Assembly (NCBI RefSeq): GCF_015207105.1
Contig: NZ_JADEXO010000012.1
Coordinates: forward strand, 1 to 64,000
DNA: 64,000 nucleotides
Source: a cf. Phormidesmis sp. LEGE 11477
GTDB lineage: Bacteria; Cyanobacteriota; Cyanobacteriia; Phormidesmidales; Phormidesmidaceae
Reading direction: 5' to 3'
In this document: in pieces, positions 9,067-18,212 of the stretch
Numbering within the stretch: the stretch's first letter is position 1
How the letters are laid out: each line of letters begins with the position of its first letter
Notes under the pieces: generated by a model
Told to the model about the DNA's origin: nothing
Seen by the model: the letters and a program-made list of their open reading frames with translations, nothing else
Database searches by the model: none
Position numbers and translations under genes: made by a program

Positions 9067-10038
9067 CTACACGCATGAATGAGACACGGCGCGACTATCC
9101 AAATACGTTAAAAGCGCTTGCCTAAAAGGCAATAAATTTTTGTACTTTTGCATATCGGGATGGAGTGAGCGAATCGCATCGGCTAGCTGCACAGCTAGCT
9201 TGGAATCTTTCACAACTTGGCCAAGAGGGTAGACATAAGTTCGAATAGTAAACAAAATGCCCTTACTTATTGGCAAACGGCGTAGCGTTTGTCGTTCCAC
9301 CCGTAGCCATAGTTTTTCTTCGATATTCCGGGCCGTAATTCCTGGATCAAAGCCAGTGACATGCTTATTTTGTGTGAGATGTAGCTCTGTTGAATCTACA
9401 ATACTCCAGTTAAATCGAAGACTAGGATAGTCTTCCTTTAAACGAGCGAATACGTGATTGACTGGGCGAGCTAGCCTGTCAGCGTAGCTAGGAACTTGCT
9501 GATGGATTTGCGCGATGGGTTGAGACAGCTTTTCTTTGAGGTTCCACCGCAGCGGAAAGCAGACAGAAGCTGCCGCCAGTCGATAGCTGGCCTCTGCGGG
9601 CAGCATTATGCACAGATCCTCTTGTACTAGCCTAGCTGCTAAATCTAGCGGCGATCGCGAAAAGTCTGAACAGCGCCAGGTTTGCTTTGTTCTGAGGTTG
9701 ATCAGAGCTGATGGCGCGATCGCCTTCCTCTCTATTTGCTCACCCTCTATCTGCTCATTCTCTATCTGCTCATTCTCTACCTGGCCATTGCCAATCGGCT
9801 GATAGACATGAGGAAAGTGTTGTATCAGATGCGTTGTCAGCAAATCCAAACATTCTTGCTGAGCAGGCTGAGTCTCGGGGCAAGAGACAAATACATCTTC
9901 ATAGCGGTGGGCTAGCAGCCACGCTTTATATCCTAGCTGAGAGACAAAATTCTCGTCGATCTCGATCCAATCTTTCAGCTTCAGCGGCTGCAACCCCATC
10001 ACCGGATGCCCCTTGGACTTCACAAATGGAAGATACAT
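9067..10038 (-). CDS. DUF3445 protein, haem-dependent oxidative N-demethylase-like
   Basis: A 323-residue soluble protein. The N-terminal PVMGLQPLKLKDWIEID and the later LRFNWSIVDSTELHLTQNKH, LWLRVERQTLRRLPISKGILFTIRTYVYPL and FRQALLTYLDSR blocks are typical of DUF3445, the family of haem-dependent oxidative N-demethylases and dimethylamine mono-oxygenase subunits. Between residues about 85 and 103 a 15-base tandem repeat inserts NEQIE-type units. It lies 54 bases upstream of the SDR gene on the same strand and may open the taurine operon. A role on an N-methylated amine feeding the pathway is possible but unproved. The start may be the later Met in PVMGLQPL. Confidence 0.65.
   Translation of the reverse strand: MYLPFVKSKGHPVMGLQPLKLKDWIEIDENFVSQLGYKAWLLAHRYEDVFVSCPETQPAQQECLDLLTTHLIQHFPHVYQPIGNGQVENEQIENEQIEGEQIERKAIAPSALINLRTKQTWRCSDFSRSPLDLAARLVQEDLCIMLPAEASYRLAAASVCFPLRWNLKEKLSQPIAQIHQQVPSYADRLARPVNHVFARLKEDYPSLRFNWSIVDSTELHLTQNKHVTGFDPGITARNIEEKLWLRVERQTLRRLPISKGILFTIRTYVYPLGQVVKDSKLAVQLADAIRSLHPDMQKYKNLLPFRQALLTYLDSRAVSHSCV
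9732..9788 (-). repeat. 15-bp tandem repeat inside DUF3445 gene
   Basis: About four copies of a 15-base unit (plus-strand CTCTATCTGCTCATT and variants) encode repeated NEQIE/GEQIE five-residue blocks in a surface insertion. The frame is kept. Confidence 0.75.
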
Positions 10039-10695
10039 AGGTCTATTTCCAGAAACTAAGGTGTGTCTATAGCGTTTGTTATCTGGCTGGAATACAACAA
10101 AACAGGCGAATTCCTGTACGCAGCAAAGCGAGCAACTGCAACTCTACATAAGCGCAGAACCCGACTTGAGTGTGCAGACGCACAGAGCTATATCGCTACG
10201 TGTTCGCGCGGCTGTGTTGTTATTTTTCTGTTTGCCAACCTGACCTGCCAACCTGATCAAGGAAGGAGTACGTATTTAAGCGCTAATTTTCCGTAAGGTT
10301 ACTCTCTCACAAAGTCAATTCTCTAAGGAATCAACTTAGGAGAACAAACCTGAGAAATTTACCTTGAAAGGGCTAACTCACGCTGTGAGGAGAACCCACA
10401 CCGTTCCACTTGAGTAAATGCTTGTGTAGCCGCCCCTCTTTGATGTGTAGCCGAGAGGGTACATGGCCTAAACCCAAAAATGATAGCTGTAGAGAGGCCA
10501 ATAACATCTTGACAATTCCTGAGATGAGTTTGCTACTCAATTGGAATAATACGAGGATACATCCTCTATTTCTGTATATTCATCTACATTTTGCCAATAA
10601 ATATTTTGTGCGGACGAAATAGCGATTGGTCTGTACGGACTAAGTCTCTTGATCTTAAATCGGTGCTACTCACAGTCTTCTAGCCGGCACTACTT
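10039..10695. other. Gene-free stretch between DUF3445 and SpoIID genes
   Basis: Both flanking genes are on the minus strand. I see no convincing coding sequence; the two open frames on the plus strand lack ribosome-binding sites and family likeness. A weak hairpin (CCCTCT 10434-10439 / AGAGGG 10454-10459) is the only structure I noticed. The part next to 10039 should hold the promoter of the taurine cluster, but I could not choose a convincing -10/-35 pair. Confidence 0.4.
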
Positions 10696-12549
10696 CTAAT
10701 CGTCACTATAGAATGTGATCGACGAGCTGATCGGCTGTAGCTGGGTTCCAGGATAATAGAATTGCAAGATTTGCTGATAAGAATACCCTTTCTCTCCCAG
10801 ATGGTATGAGCCTGTCTGACTCATACCAACGCCGTGCCCAAAACCGCCGCCAACGAATCGGAATCCAGTTAGAACTGGCATCTGCTCAGAAGGTTCTTCA
10901 CTGGGGAATTCAGTATTAGCCTGCTTGGAATTATCTTGAGCGATCGCAACTGGTTCACTCTCGGCGGGGACACCTTCTAGCTCGCTTGCTTCTGTAATCG
11001 CTGCATCCAAAACAGTCGAGTCTGAGGTCGTCGAGCTACCAGCCTCTGGCGAAGGCGTTTCAGCTTTCGGCATTTCCATAACTGGCTCTACATAAAACAA
11101 CAGACTCCGAGGGGGAACGAGCGCCTTGACTGCTTCATCTTTGATCAGATCAAAAGAGCCTATATCTGTTTCTACTGTCAGCTTTTGTACCCGGCCAGAA
11201 GGTGCGCGTTCTACGACCGTCAGATCGATGAGCTGGTTGAAATTGGCGATAGGATGCTGTCTATTCGACAGGTACTCTTTGAGGGTTTCACTCAGGACTT
11301 CGACAGAGGCTTTGCGATCCCATCGAAAAGCTTCCCAGCCGTCTTCATTAAAGCCCCCTCTCAGGGAAATGAAGGCGCGAAAGTTTGCTTCATCGGATAG
11401 AGGACGCTGTTCTAGATCCCATTTTGGCTGCAATGAGTCGATCACGGGGGTTAGATAAGGGCGATCCTCTCCATTCCATACGTCGGTAAATCTGGCCGTC
11501 ACACCGCCCGTGGTTGAAGAATAGAGGGCATCAACCAGTTCATTGTTATAGGTCAGGACTTGGCCAGCGGTGGCTGCGATCGCCTGATCGCTTTTCGGAC
11601 TAGTTTGCGCTAGGCCAAAGTACACCTGACACTGCGTATCGGCGCAAATCTCATAGTCATCAATTGCAAACCGACGCAAATTTCGCAGCGCGTAGGTTCT
11701 TGCCAGTACGGCCTGAGCTTCGATCGAATTCTTCGGGGCACTAGGGCCAATTTCATGAGGAACCACGCCGCGCAGATATGACTCTATAGGCACCTGATTG
11801 ACTAGCGTGTAGTTTCCATACGAATTAGGCTGAATCTTCATATCGCCCGCGAACAGATCGCGCAGTCGATTTGTCTCTCCTTCGCCTAGCTGGATGCGAC
11901 GATTGGCGCTGGTAATCGAAAACTCGTCCCTGGCATATCTAAAGCCGTCTGCGATAAAGGCCGCTTTGGGCACCTCTGTGACGACCTGGCTATCAATAAA
12001 GGCGGTGGTATATCCAGACGTGTGCAAATTCTCAAGCAGCAGTCGGCGCAATAGCGGCGAGCTGTAGTCGGATCTTTTGGCCCAGACCTGCCAGGCGTCG
12101 GGCTGGGCAATCTCGGCGTTGATACCGGCAGCTTGCCAGCGCTCGGCGCTAGCTTCGGCGCTTTCAAAGCTGCGATGAGTACTTAGCACTACCCACTCTT
12201 GAATCACAGGCGCAGGTAAAGGCTGCATTGCAGTTTCGATGACTAGCCGCTCGGTGGTGATCGCCTGAGGCTCGCCGCCTGTTTCAAAGCTGACGGTGAG
12301 CCGATCGCCTGCAAGTGGCGCTAGCGTTAGTTTGTCAGTTTCATTTTCACCAAAGCGCTGAACGATGCCCACTTTAATTTCGGGATTTTGGGTCGCTGTC
12401 TGGTTGATAGGTGCGTTCGCTGCTGGGGTTGCCGATTGGGATGTCGACTGAGATAGTGCGGGCTGAGGTGCGATCACCTCTGCAGCCGCCATCATCAAAC
12501 TCAAGGTTCCGACGCTCAGTCCTATCCCCAAACGATAGGTCCAACGATT
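10696..12549 (-). CDS. SpoIID/LytB domain protein
   Basis: A 617-residue exported protein. The N-terminal signal peptide (MNRWTYRLGIGLSVGTLSLM, ending near ALSQ) is followed by a SPOR-like region (about 120-160), then the SpoIID domain: PIESYLRGVVPHEI, NSIEAQAVLARTYALRN and, near the C-terminus, GGGFGHGVGMSQTGSYHLGEKGYSY and ILQFYYPGTQL. SpoIID proteins are lytic transglycosylase-like enzymes acting on denuded glycan; in cyanobacteria they are thought to act in cell-wall turnover. An acidic linker (about 510-580) interrupts the domain before its last motif. I prefer the ATG at 12549, which has GGAAG five bases upstream, over the in-frame ATG at 12564. Confidence 0.82.
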   Translation of the reverse strand, partial: NRWTYRLGIGLSVGTLSLMMAAAEVIAPQPALSQSTSQSATPAANAPINQTATQNPEIKVGIVQRFGENETDKLTLAPLAGDRLTVSFETGGEPQAITTERLVIETAMQPLPAPVIQEWVVLSTHRSFESAEASAERWQAAGINAEIAQPDAWQVWAKRSDYSSPLLRRLLLENLHTSGYTTAFIDSQVVTEVPKAAFIADGFRYARDEFSITSANRRIQLGEGETNRLRDLFAGDMKIQPNSYGNYTLVNQVPIESYLRGVVPHEIGPSAPKNSIEAQAVLARTYALRNLRRFAIDDYEICADTQCQVYFGLAQTSPKSDQAIAATAGQVLTYNNELVDALYSSTTGGVTARFTDVWNGEDRPYLTPVIDSLQPKWDLEQRPLSDEANFRAFISLRGGFNEDGWEAFRWDRKASVEVLSETLKEYLSNRQHPIANFNQLIDLTVVERAPSGRVQKLTVETDIGSFDLIKDEAVKALVPPRSLLFYVEPVMEMPKAETPSPEAGSSTTSDSTVLDAAITEASELEGVPAESEPVAIAQDNSKQANTEFPSEEPSEQMPVLTGFRFVGGGFGHGVGMSQTGSYHLGEKGYSYQQILQFYYPGTQLQPISSSITFYSDD

Positions 12550-12818
12550 CATAGCAACTTCCATATCAACTCAAGGTCTGCGCTCTAGTTTTTGCGATTG
12601 CTCTAGTCTTGGCGATCTGTTTTTGTGATCTTACTTGTCTATTATTCAACCCAGAACTCTTTAAAGTTGCGCTAGGAACAACGAACTCATCAAATTTTGT
12701 CTTTGTATAGTTCTTTTGTTTATAGTTCTTTTGCCCATCTGCTTAATATAGTCGCCCCCTGCCTGTACCAACTTCTAATCTTTGCGAACCTCAGTGTCGC
12801 TAGGCGTCACCTCCTATC

Positions 12819-13439
12819 ATGCCATCTGATTCGACCCAAATCTCCCAAATCTTAAGAGAGCTGATGCAGGCCGCTGGCATCACTAGCTACCGTCTGCTGG
12901 CCGAGCGGGCAGGGGTTTCGCGCTGGCAAATTCAGCAGCTAAAAAACGGCCATATTCAGAAAATGCGTTTAGCTAGTCTCATGCAGATTTCAGCCGCTTT
13001 GAAGATCGACTTCACCGATCTATGTGCTCATTTTGAATCAGGCCAGTTGCAAAAGTACTCAAGAGAGCATCAGGAAAATCATCATAAGAGCAATCTAGAA
13101 ACCACTGCAGCCGATACGCTACAAGAGACTGCACTGCAAACGCTAGAAAGCTGGCTAATTCAGTGGCCTACTATCGTCAAACGCGCCCAGGATCGCCCCG
13201 ATCTTCCAGCTACAAAAATCCTGCCATTTGTCCGTCCCGTCGAGCAGTTGATGGCCGAATGGGGTGTAGAGCCAATTGCCACAGTCGATTGCCAAGTTGA
13301 ATACGATCCGACCTATCATCAGCTCGTAGCTGGTAGTGCCAAGCCGGGAGATTGCGTTCGGGTTACGCACACAGGCATTATTCATCATGGCAAGCTGCTT
13401 CACCGGGCAAAGGTTAAACCGATTACTGGAGATAGTTAG
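12819..13439 (+). CDS. HTH (XRE-type) protein with GrpE-like C-terminal domain
   Basis: A 206-residue protein in two parts. Residues about 8-62 form an XRE-type helix-turn-helix (LLAERAGVSRWQIQQLKNG is the recognition region). A Gln/Glu/His-rich linker follows. Residues about 115-200 include VEYDPTYHQLVAGSAKPGD, VRVTHTG and KLLHRAKVKP, which read like the beta domain of the nucleotide exchange factor GrpE. Cyanobacteria have such HTH-GrpE fusions, and a link between DnaK chaperone state and transcription is an attractive idea, but the function is not established. It is followed by a hairpin and then tldD. Confidence 0.65.
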   Translation: MPSDSTQISQILRELMQAAGITSYRLLAERAGVSRWQIQQLKNGHIQKMRLASLMQISAALKIDFTDLCAHFESGQLQKYSREHQENHHKSNLETTAADTLQETALQTLESWLIQWPTIVKRAQDRPDLPATKILPFVRPVEQLMAEWGVEPIATVDCQVEYDPTYHQLVAGSAKPGDCVRVTHTGIIHHGKLLHRAKVKPITGDS

Positions 13440-13454
13440 GAACGCACGTTTAAT

Positions 13455-13480
13455 TCAAATCCATCTTCTAGTGGATTTGA
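13455..13480 (+). terminator. Hairpin between HTH-GrpE gene and tldD
   Basis: A perfect 9-bp stem, TCAAATCCA (13455-13463) and TGGATTTGA (13472-13480), with an 8-base loop, starts 15 bases after the upstream stop codon. There is no T-run, so it may be a weak terminator or an mRNA stabiliser. Confidence 0.4.
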
Positions 13481-13520
13481 TAGACTGAAAGGCAAAGACA
13501 TCAACAGGACTTGCTACGGG

Positions 13521-15002
13521 ATGACAGCCGCTATTTTTGAACAGCCTTTGCGCTTAGAGCAGATTCTTTCGCTCAGCTACAACGCCACCCCAGACAAATT
13601 TGACAAAACTTGGAAAGCACCTCTATCTACCTTGCTAGGGCTAGGCCGCGCGGTGGGAGCCGACTTCGTAGAGTTCTTCCTAGAGCGCAAGAACTATATT
13701 AGCTGCCTCGCAGAAGACGATGCCATCACTAGCATTTCACCTAGTCTGGTTTCAGGTGCAGGCGTTCGCGTATTCAAAGGCAGCTCTGACTGCTACGTCA
13801 GCACGAACGATCTGTCTTTTGAAGGCTTGAAGGCGGCTTTGGAAAAAGGGCTGGCCATTATGGGTCTAGAGATGCCGGATTCAACGGCTAGCGTGCCAGA
13901 GATAAATCTAGAGCCATTGCGTGATTACGGTCTGGGCCGGGGTAAGGATAACTGGCTCGCTAGCTGCCCATCCATGCAGACAATGGGCGAGGTGCTGCTA
14001 GAAGCCAACGCCGCGCTAGCTGAGAAAGCGGATCACGTGCAGGCTCGCCGCGCCGCTTACTTCCGCGACTGCCAAGAAGTGTTGGTGGCCTCTAGTGATG
14101 GCACCTTTGCTCGCGATATCCGTTTGACCCAATCAGTGGGCTTTAATCTACTCTGCGCGGACGGTGAGCATCGTTCTTCGATTGGTGAGCGATTGGGTAA
14201 CACGGGCGACCCTAGTTTCCTTACCGCTTGGGACTATAGCGAGACTGCCGAGAAAGTCGCCGAAGCCGCTAGCAACATGCTCTATGCCGACTATGTAGAG
14301 TCTGGCAACTATCCAATCATTATGGCCAATCACTTTGGCGGCGTGATCTTTCACGAAGCCTGTGGCCATCTATTAGAAACCACTCAGATCGAAAAAGAGA
14401 CCACGCCTTTCATGAATAAAAAAGGCCAAAAAGTGGCTCACGAAAGTCTGACAGCTTGGGATGAAGGACTGTCTACCGAAGCGTTCGGCACGATCGATAT
14501 GGACGATGAAGGCATGCCGGTTCAGCGAACGCTGCTAATCGAAAATGGCATTTTGAAGAACTTTATCTCCGACCGGGCAGGTGAAATGCGAACCGGACAT
14601 CCGCGTACGGGTAGCGGGCGGCGGCAGGGATATACCCACGCGGCGGCTTCTCGCATGCGTAATACCTACATCGCACCGGGTGAGCACACCGTAGAAGAGC
14701 TGTTTGCCTCGGTCGACAAAGGCATCTATTGCAAAAAGATGGGCGGCGGCAGCGTTGGCCCCACCGGACAGTTCAACTTCGCGGTAGATGAAGCCTATTT
14801 AATTGAAGATGGCAAGATTACTAAGCCGCTGAAGGGGGCAACGCTAATTGGCGAGGCCACTGGCATCATGAACAAGATTTCGATGTGCTCGGATGATATT
14901 AGTCTGGCACCGGGCTTTTGTGGATCGGTGAGCGGCAGCGTGTATGTGACGGTTGGTCAGCCTCACATCAGAGTGGATGATATTACAGTGGGTGGACGAT
15001 AG
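13521..15002 (+). CDS. tldD: TldD, metalloprotease subunit
   Basis: A 493-residue protein of the TldD/PmbA family. The zinc-binding HExxxH motif is present in [13 protein letters not shown] (about residues 273-285), with [21 protein letters not shown] and [24 protein letters not shown] downstream as usual for TldD. TldD is the catalytic partner of TldE (PmbA), encoded two bases later; the heterodimer degrades unfolded or modified peptides and takes part in peptide maturation. The length and all main blocks are normal. The two genes are surely one transcript. Confidence 0.93.
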   Translation: MTAAIFEQPLRLEQILSLSYNATPDKFDKTWKAPLSTLLGLGRAVGADFVEFFLERKNYISCLAEDDAITSISPSLVSGAGVRVFKGSSDCYVSTNDLSFEGLKAALEKGLAIMGLEMPDSTASVPEINLEPLRDYGLGRGKDNWLASCPSMQTMGEVLLEANAALAEKADHVQARRAAYFRDCQEVLVASSDGTFARDIRLTQSVGFNLLCADGEHRSSIGERLGNTGDPSFLTAWDYSETAEKVAEAASNMLYADYVESGNYPIIMANHFGGVIFHEACGHLLETTQIEKETTPFMNKKGQKVAHESLTAWDEGLSTEAFGTIDMDDEGMPVQRTLLIENGILKNFISDRAGEMRTGHPRTGSGRRQGYTHAAASRMRNTYIAPGEHTVEELFASVDKGIYCKKMGGGSVGPTGQFNFAVDEAYLIEDGKITKPLKGATLIGEATGIMNKISMCSDDISLAPGFCGSVSGSVYVTVGQPHIRVDDITVGGR

Positions 15003-15004
15003 AG

Positions 15005-16348
15005 ATGGCAAAGGTTCAAACAATTTCACAGCAGGCTGAGGCGATCGCGCAAAAGCTCAACATTGCTAAATACGATATCTATGGCTCTTCTGTAGATGAA
15101 ACTAGCGTCCAAGTAGACAAAGGCAAACCCAAGCAGGTTAAAGCGTCTAACCGCTCTAGTGTGATCGTTCGCGTATGGAACGATCAAAATCAAATTGGTG
15201 TCACTTCAACGACCGACGTTGACGAAACCGGCCTAGAGATGGCGCTAAAGACCGCTTATGAAGCTAGCTCTTTTGGCGTCAAAGAAAACGCGCCTGATTT
15301 TAGCCCGCAGGCAAAAGAACTGACGGCTGAGGTTGACTTTACTAAGTCTGAGCCCGCTCCTGTGCCTGAGCTGATCGAGACCCTAGTAGACGCAGAGAAA
15401 GGGGTGTTGGACTCGCATGAGGCTATTGCCTCTGTTCCCTATAACGGCATTGCTCAAAGAGAGATCGAGCGGTTCTATCTCAACAGCGAAGGCGCACAGC
15501 GCAGTGAAGAACGCACCTATGCCTCTGTTTATCTCTATGGAAAGACGGAGCAAGAAGGCCGCAAACCTCGGGCGGCTGGGGCAATGCGAGTCAAGAATGG
15601 TCTGGCTCAGCTAGAGGTGAGTGACTGTGTAAAAGAAGCGGCTGAAAAAACAATCAGCCATCTAGACTACGAGAAAATAGCCTCTGGCAAATACCCAGTT
15701 GTTTTCTCAGCAGAGGCTTTCCTAAGTCTGCTGGGCGCGTTCTCGAATATGTACAACGCTCAAAACATCTTAGACAATCGCTCGCTGTCTACTGCCGAGT
15801 CAATTGGCACTCAGGTTGCTAGCCCGTTGCTGTCTGTCTACGACGATGAGCTACATCTAGAAAACGTCTCGGCTGAAACCTTTGACGGTGAAGGCACACC
15901 CACTCGCCGCCTAGCGCTGATCGAAAAAGGTGTTCTCAAGAACTTTATCCACAGCGCTGGCACCGCCAAGCGAATGAACGCAGAGCCAACGGGCCACGCC
16001 AGCATCGGTGCCAAGGTGAGCATCGGCCTCAACTATATAGAGGTGCTGCCGGGTGAGTCCGCAGACGATGCCTATCAGCTAGATAAAGCAGATGGTGTGG
16101 TTTTGATTGATGATTTGCAGGCGCTACATGCGGGCGTTAATGCGCTGCAAGGTTCTTTTTCCTTGCCGTTCGACGGCTGGTTAATTAAAGACGGCAAGCG
16201 CATCAGCGTTGAATCGGCGACGGTTGCGGGCGACTTTCGTCAGGTGCTAAAAAGCATCGAGCATATCGAACCTGAAGCCGAAACTACCCCAGGCGGCATC
16301 TGTCCTCGGGTTTGGATCAGTGAGCTATCGATCACTGGCGAAGCTTAG
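15005..16348 (+). CDS. pmbA: TldE/PmbA, TldD partner subunit
   Basis: A 447-residue TldD/PmbA family protein lacking the HExxxH motif, as expected of the TldE subunit. The C-terminal SFSLPFDGWLIKDGKR and VAGDFRQVLKSIEHIEPE blocks are typical. The start codon follows the tldD stop by two bases, so translation is probably coupled. It forms the non-catalytic half of the TldD-TldE protease. The 3' end overlaps the proposed cobS start by 29 bases. Confidence 0.92.
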   Translation: MAKVQTISQQAEAIAQKLNIAKYDIYGSSVDETSVQVDKGKPKQVKASNRSSVIVRVWNDQNQIGVTSTTDVDETGLEMALKTAYEASSFGVKENAPDFSPQAKELTAEVDFTKSEPAPVPELIETLVDAEKGVLDSHEAIASVPYNGIAQREIERFYLNSEGAQRSEERTYASVYLYGKTEQEGRKPRAAGAMRVKNGLAQLEVSDCVKEAAEKTISHLDYEKIASGKYPVVFSAEAFLSLLGAFSNMYNAQNILDNRSLSTAESIGTQVASPLLSVYDDELHLENVSAETFDGEGTPTRRLALIEKGVLKNFIHSAGTAKRMNAEPTGHASIGAKVSIGLNYIEVLPGESADDAYQLDKADGVVLIDDLQALHAGVNALQGSFSLPFDGWLIKDGKRISVESATVAGDFRQVLKSIEHIEPEAETTPGGICPRVWISELSITGEA

Positions 16349-17132
16349 GCAAAGCTGGAGTCGCGTTTGCTGGCGCTTAGGCAAATTATTGTCAGGCTGG
16401 CATGCGGCGCTAATGTTCTATACCTGTCTACCGATTCCGCAGCGCTGGCCGCTAGAGTTTCGGTGGATTGCTTTTTGGGTGCCCTGGGTAGGGGTAGTCA
16501 TCGGTGGCCTTCTGGCTGGCATGGACTGGGTGCTGGCGATCCTACACTTTCCGATCGCGGTCTCTAGCGCCCTGACCATTGTTCTAGGTATCGCCTTAAC
16601 AGGCGGGCTGCATCTAGACGGCGTGATGGATACCGCTGACGGCTTGGCTGTCCCCGATCAAAGTCGGCGGCTAGCAGTCATGTCAGATAGTCGGATGGGT
16701 GCGTTTGGGGGGATGGCTGCGATCGCTCTCATCCTGCTCAAAGTCCTGGCGTTAGCCGCGATCGCTCAGCATCGAGCTGTCGTATTGATTGCGGTATCGG
16801 TTTGGGGTCGGTGGGCCCAGCAGTGGGCGATCGCCACTTACCCCTACCTTAAAAAAGAAGGCAAAGGCGCTTTTCACAAACATGCCTTACCCACCTCTCG
16901 ATATGCCTTACCCAACTTGCTTCTGATCATATTATTCAGCCTGGGACTAGCATCGACAGAGTGGATACCTACACGATTGAGTCTTAAAACGATAGTAGCC
17001 GGGCTAATACTTTCAGGACTTACTAGCCACTATTTCTACAAACGGCTAGGTGGACAGACCGGTGATACCTATGGCGCAGTCGTTGAATGGACCGAAGCAC
17101 TGCTGCTGTGTAGTTTATCGGCAGGCGCGTAG
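16320..17132 (+). CDS. cobS: Adenosylcobinamide-GDP ribazoletransferase
   Basis: A 270-residue (maximum) membrane protein of the CobS/CobV family. FYTCLPIPQRWPLEFRWIAFWVPWVGVVIGG, the metal-binding GGLHLDGVMDTADGL (usual form H-x-D-G-x-x-D-x-x-D), SRMGAFGGMAAI and GQTGDTYGAVVEWTEALLL are diagnostic. It joins adenosylcobinamide-GDP to alpha-ribazole in the last steps of cobalamin assembly, in the membrane. The frame opens with a GTG at 16320 inside pmbA. The true start may be later, as late as the ATG near 16416, since the first 20-30 residues do not look like the family. No other cobalamin gene is in the window. Confidence 0.88.
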   Translation: MSYRSLAKLRQSWSRVCWRLGKLLSGWHAALMFYTCLPIPQRWPLEFRWIAFWVPWVGVVIGGLLAGMDWVLAILHFPIAVSSALTIVLGIALTGGLHLDGVMDTADGLAVPDQSRRLAVMSDSRMGAFGGMAAIALILLKVLALAAIAQHRAVVLIAVSVWGRWAQQWAIATYPYLKKEGKGAFHKHALPTSRYALPNLLLIILFSLGLASTEWIPTRLSLKTIVAGLILSGLTSHYFYKRLGGQTGDTYGAVVEWTEALLLCSLSAGA

Positions 17133-17190
17133 AGCCGCCTGATTTAGCCTCTGCTACTTCTATATCACGCCTCTATAGCTGGATTTCATA

Positions 17191-17523
17191 TTATTCTTCT
17201 TCTAGGCTATCGACGCTAAGGGGAACTAGCTCGCCTTGAGTGGTCATGGCCAGCCACATCTCTTCGTAGGGTTCGATGGCGCGTCCAGTCAGGGCGCATT
17301 TTTCTGTTTGTCTGGCCTCTGCGGCCATCACACTTCGGATGTCAGTTTGATTGATCTGTTTGGAATTGCTACCCGAGTTGACGTAGTCCCATAGGATATC
17401 GCGCATGAGCGACTGATAGCCGCTGTTACCTGCACGTTCTTTGAGTTTGGTAATGAGCGATCGCTCTAGTCGAATACTCGTAACCTGCATTTCGGTAGTG
17501 GAGGGATGAGCTTTGGTACGCAT
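17191..17523 (-). CDS. Ribbon-helix-helix protein, possible transcription regulator
   Basis: A 110-residue protein. Residues about 10-50 (MQVTSIRLERSLITKLKERAGNSGYQSLMRDILWDYV) form an Arc/CopG-type ribbon-helix-helix. The C-terminal part (EKCALTGRAIEPYEEMWLAM...LVPLSVDSLEE) is a conserved cyanobacterial tail with no known role. The region before its start has a palindrome CTACA-CA-TGTAG (17573-17584) and two copies of ATGGACAT, suitable for autoregulation. The nonamer TATACTACA there (17569-17577) also occurs in the tRNA-array promoter, so this protein is one candidate regulator of the array. That link is inference. Confidence 0.65.
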   Translation of the reverse strand: MRTKAHPSTTEMQVTSIRLERSLITKLKERAGNSGYQSLMRDILWDYVNSGSNSKQINQTDIRSVMAAEARQTEKCALTGRAIEPYEEMWLAMTTQGELVPLSVDSLEEE

Positions 17524-17568
17524 GGAGCAAAGGCTAAATCATTAATTTAGAAAAAACATGGACATTTC

Positions 17569-17592
17569 TATACTACACATGTAGCATGGACA
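17569..17592 (-). promoter_or_regulatory. Operator-like palindrome before the RHH gene
   Basis: CTACACATGTAG (17573-17584; arms CTACA/TGTAG) is flanked by direct repeats of CATGGACAT. It lies about 50-70 bases before the start codon. TATACTACA within it recurs at 19211-19219 in the tRNA-array promoter. Confidence 0.35.
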
Positions 17593-17661
17593 TGTGCATA
17601 AGGAAAAAGCAGTCCGGTCGAGACTGTAGAAGCGCGCAACTTTATCATCTAAAGAAGAGAC

Positions 17662-17988
17662 ATGATTCACATTCAACATTCCATCGCCACGAAGCCCGCC
17701 ATCACAAAACTGTTTACAAAACAGATTATGCCGCTGTCTCAACAGGCGGTATTTGGTTGTGCTGGAATGCTAGCCCGAACAGGGCTCTTGGGTAGAAATC
17801 TTCTAGGTAGAGGATTGGCGTTTGTAGGCTTGTGGTTTGATTGTGAGCATGGTCTTTCTGTAGATAATCTCTTCGTAGACAGTCTCTCCATAGATAGTTC
17901 AGCAGATAGTTCAGCCTATATCAATCGTTTAGAACCCACACGATATCGAAGCGGGGAGCGCAGGCGTTTAGCTGCGATACCTTCATAA
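17662..17988 (+). CDS. Doubtful small open frame
   Basis: A 108-residue open frame beginning MIHIQHSIATKP, with a purine-rich AAGAAGAG very close to the ATG and a strong terminator 22 bases after its stop. The sequence has one modest hydrophobic stretch and Ser/Asp-rich repeats (VDNLFVDSLSIDSSADSS). I recognise no family. The terminator argues that something is transcribed here; whether this frame is translated is uncertain. Confidence 0.25.
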   Translation: MIHIQHSIATKPAITKLFTKQIMPLSQQAVFGCAGMLARTGLLGRNLLGRGLAFVGLWFDCEHGLSVDNLFVDSLSIDSSADSSAYINRLEPTRYRSGERRRLAAIPS

Positions 17989-18009
17989 AGCCAAGAACAT
18001 AAGGCTTTT

Positions 18010-18049
18010 GACCCCGCTTCCTAACTGCAAGGAAGTGGGGTCTTGTTTT
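18010..18049 (+). terminator. Strong Rho-independent terminator
   Basis: A long GC-rich stem (GACCCCGCTTCCT 18010-18022 with AGGAAGTGGGGTC to 18042), loop AACTGCA, followed by TTGTTTTA on the plus strand. It closes whatever transcript covers 17.6-18.0 kb. Confidence 0.75.
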
Positions 18050-18212
18050 AGGGCCGTCTTGATTTCAGATAATTTCAGGTAAGGTTTTCATCATGTCGCG
18101 AGTATTTTCTAGAACTAGGCCCGTTATTTTGTTTTCGCAGAACTATCTACGTTTAAGAACATGCTGCCTTCAGCATGTGTCGTTAATTCACAAGACATAG
18201 AGGCCATTTGCG

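Noticed and set aside
10063-10622. Two plus-strand open frames of 70-77 codons
   Set aside because: No ribosome-binding site, no family likeness, and composition unlike neighbouring genes.
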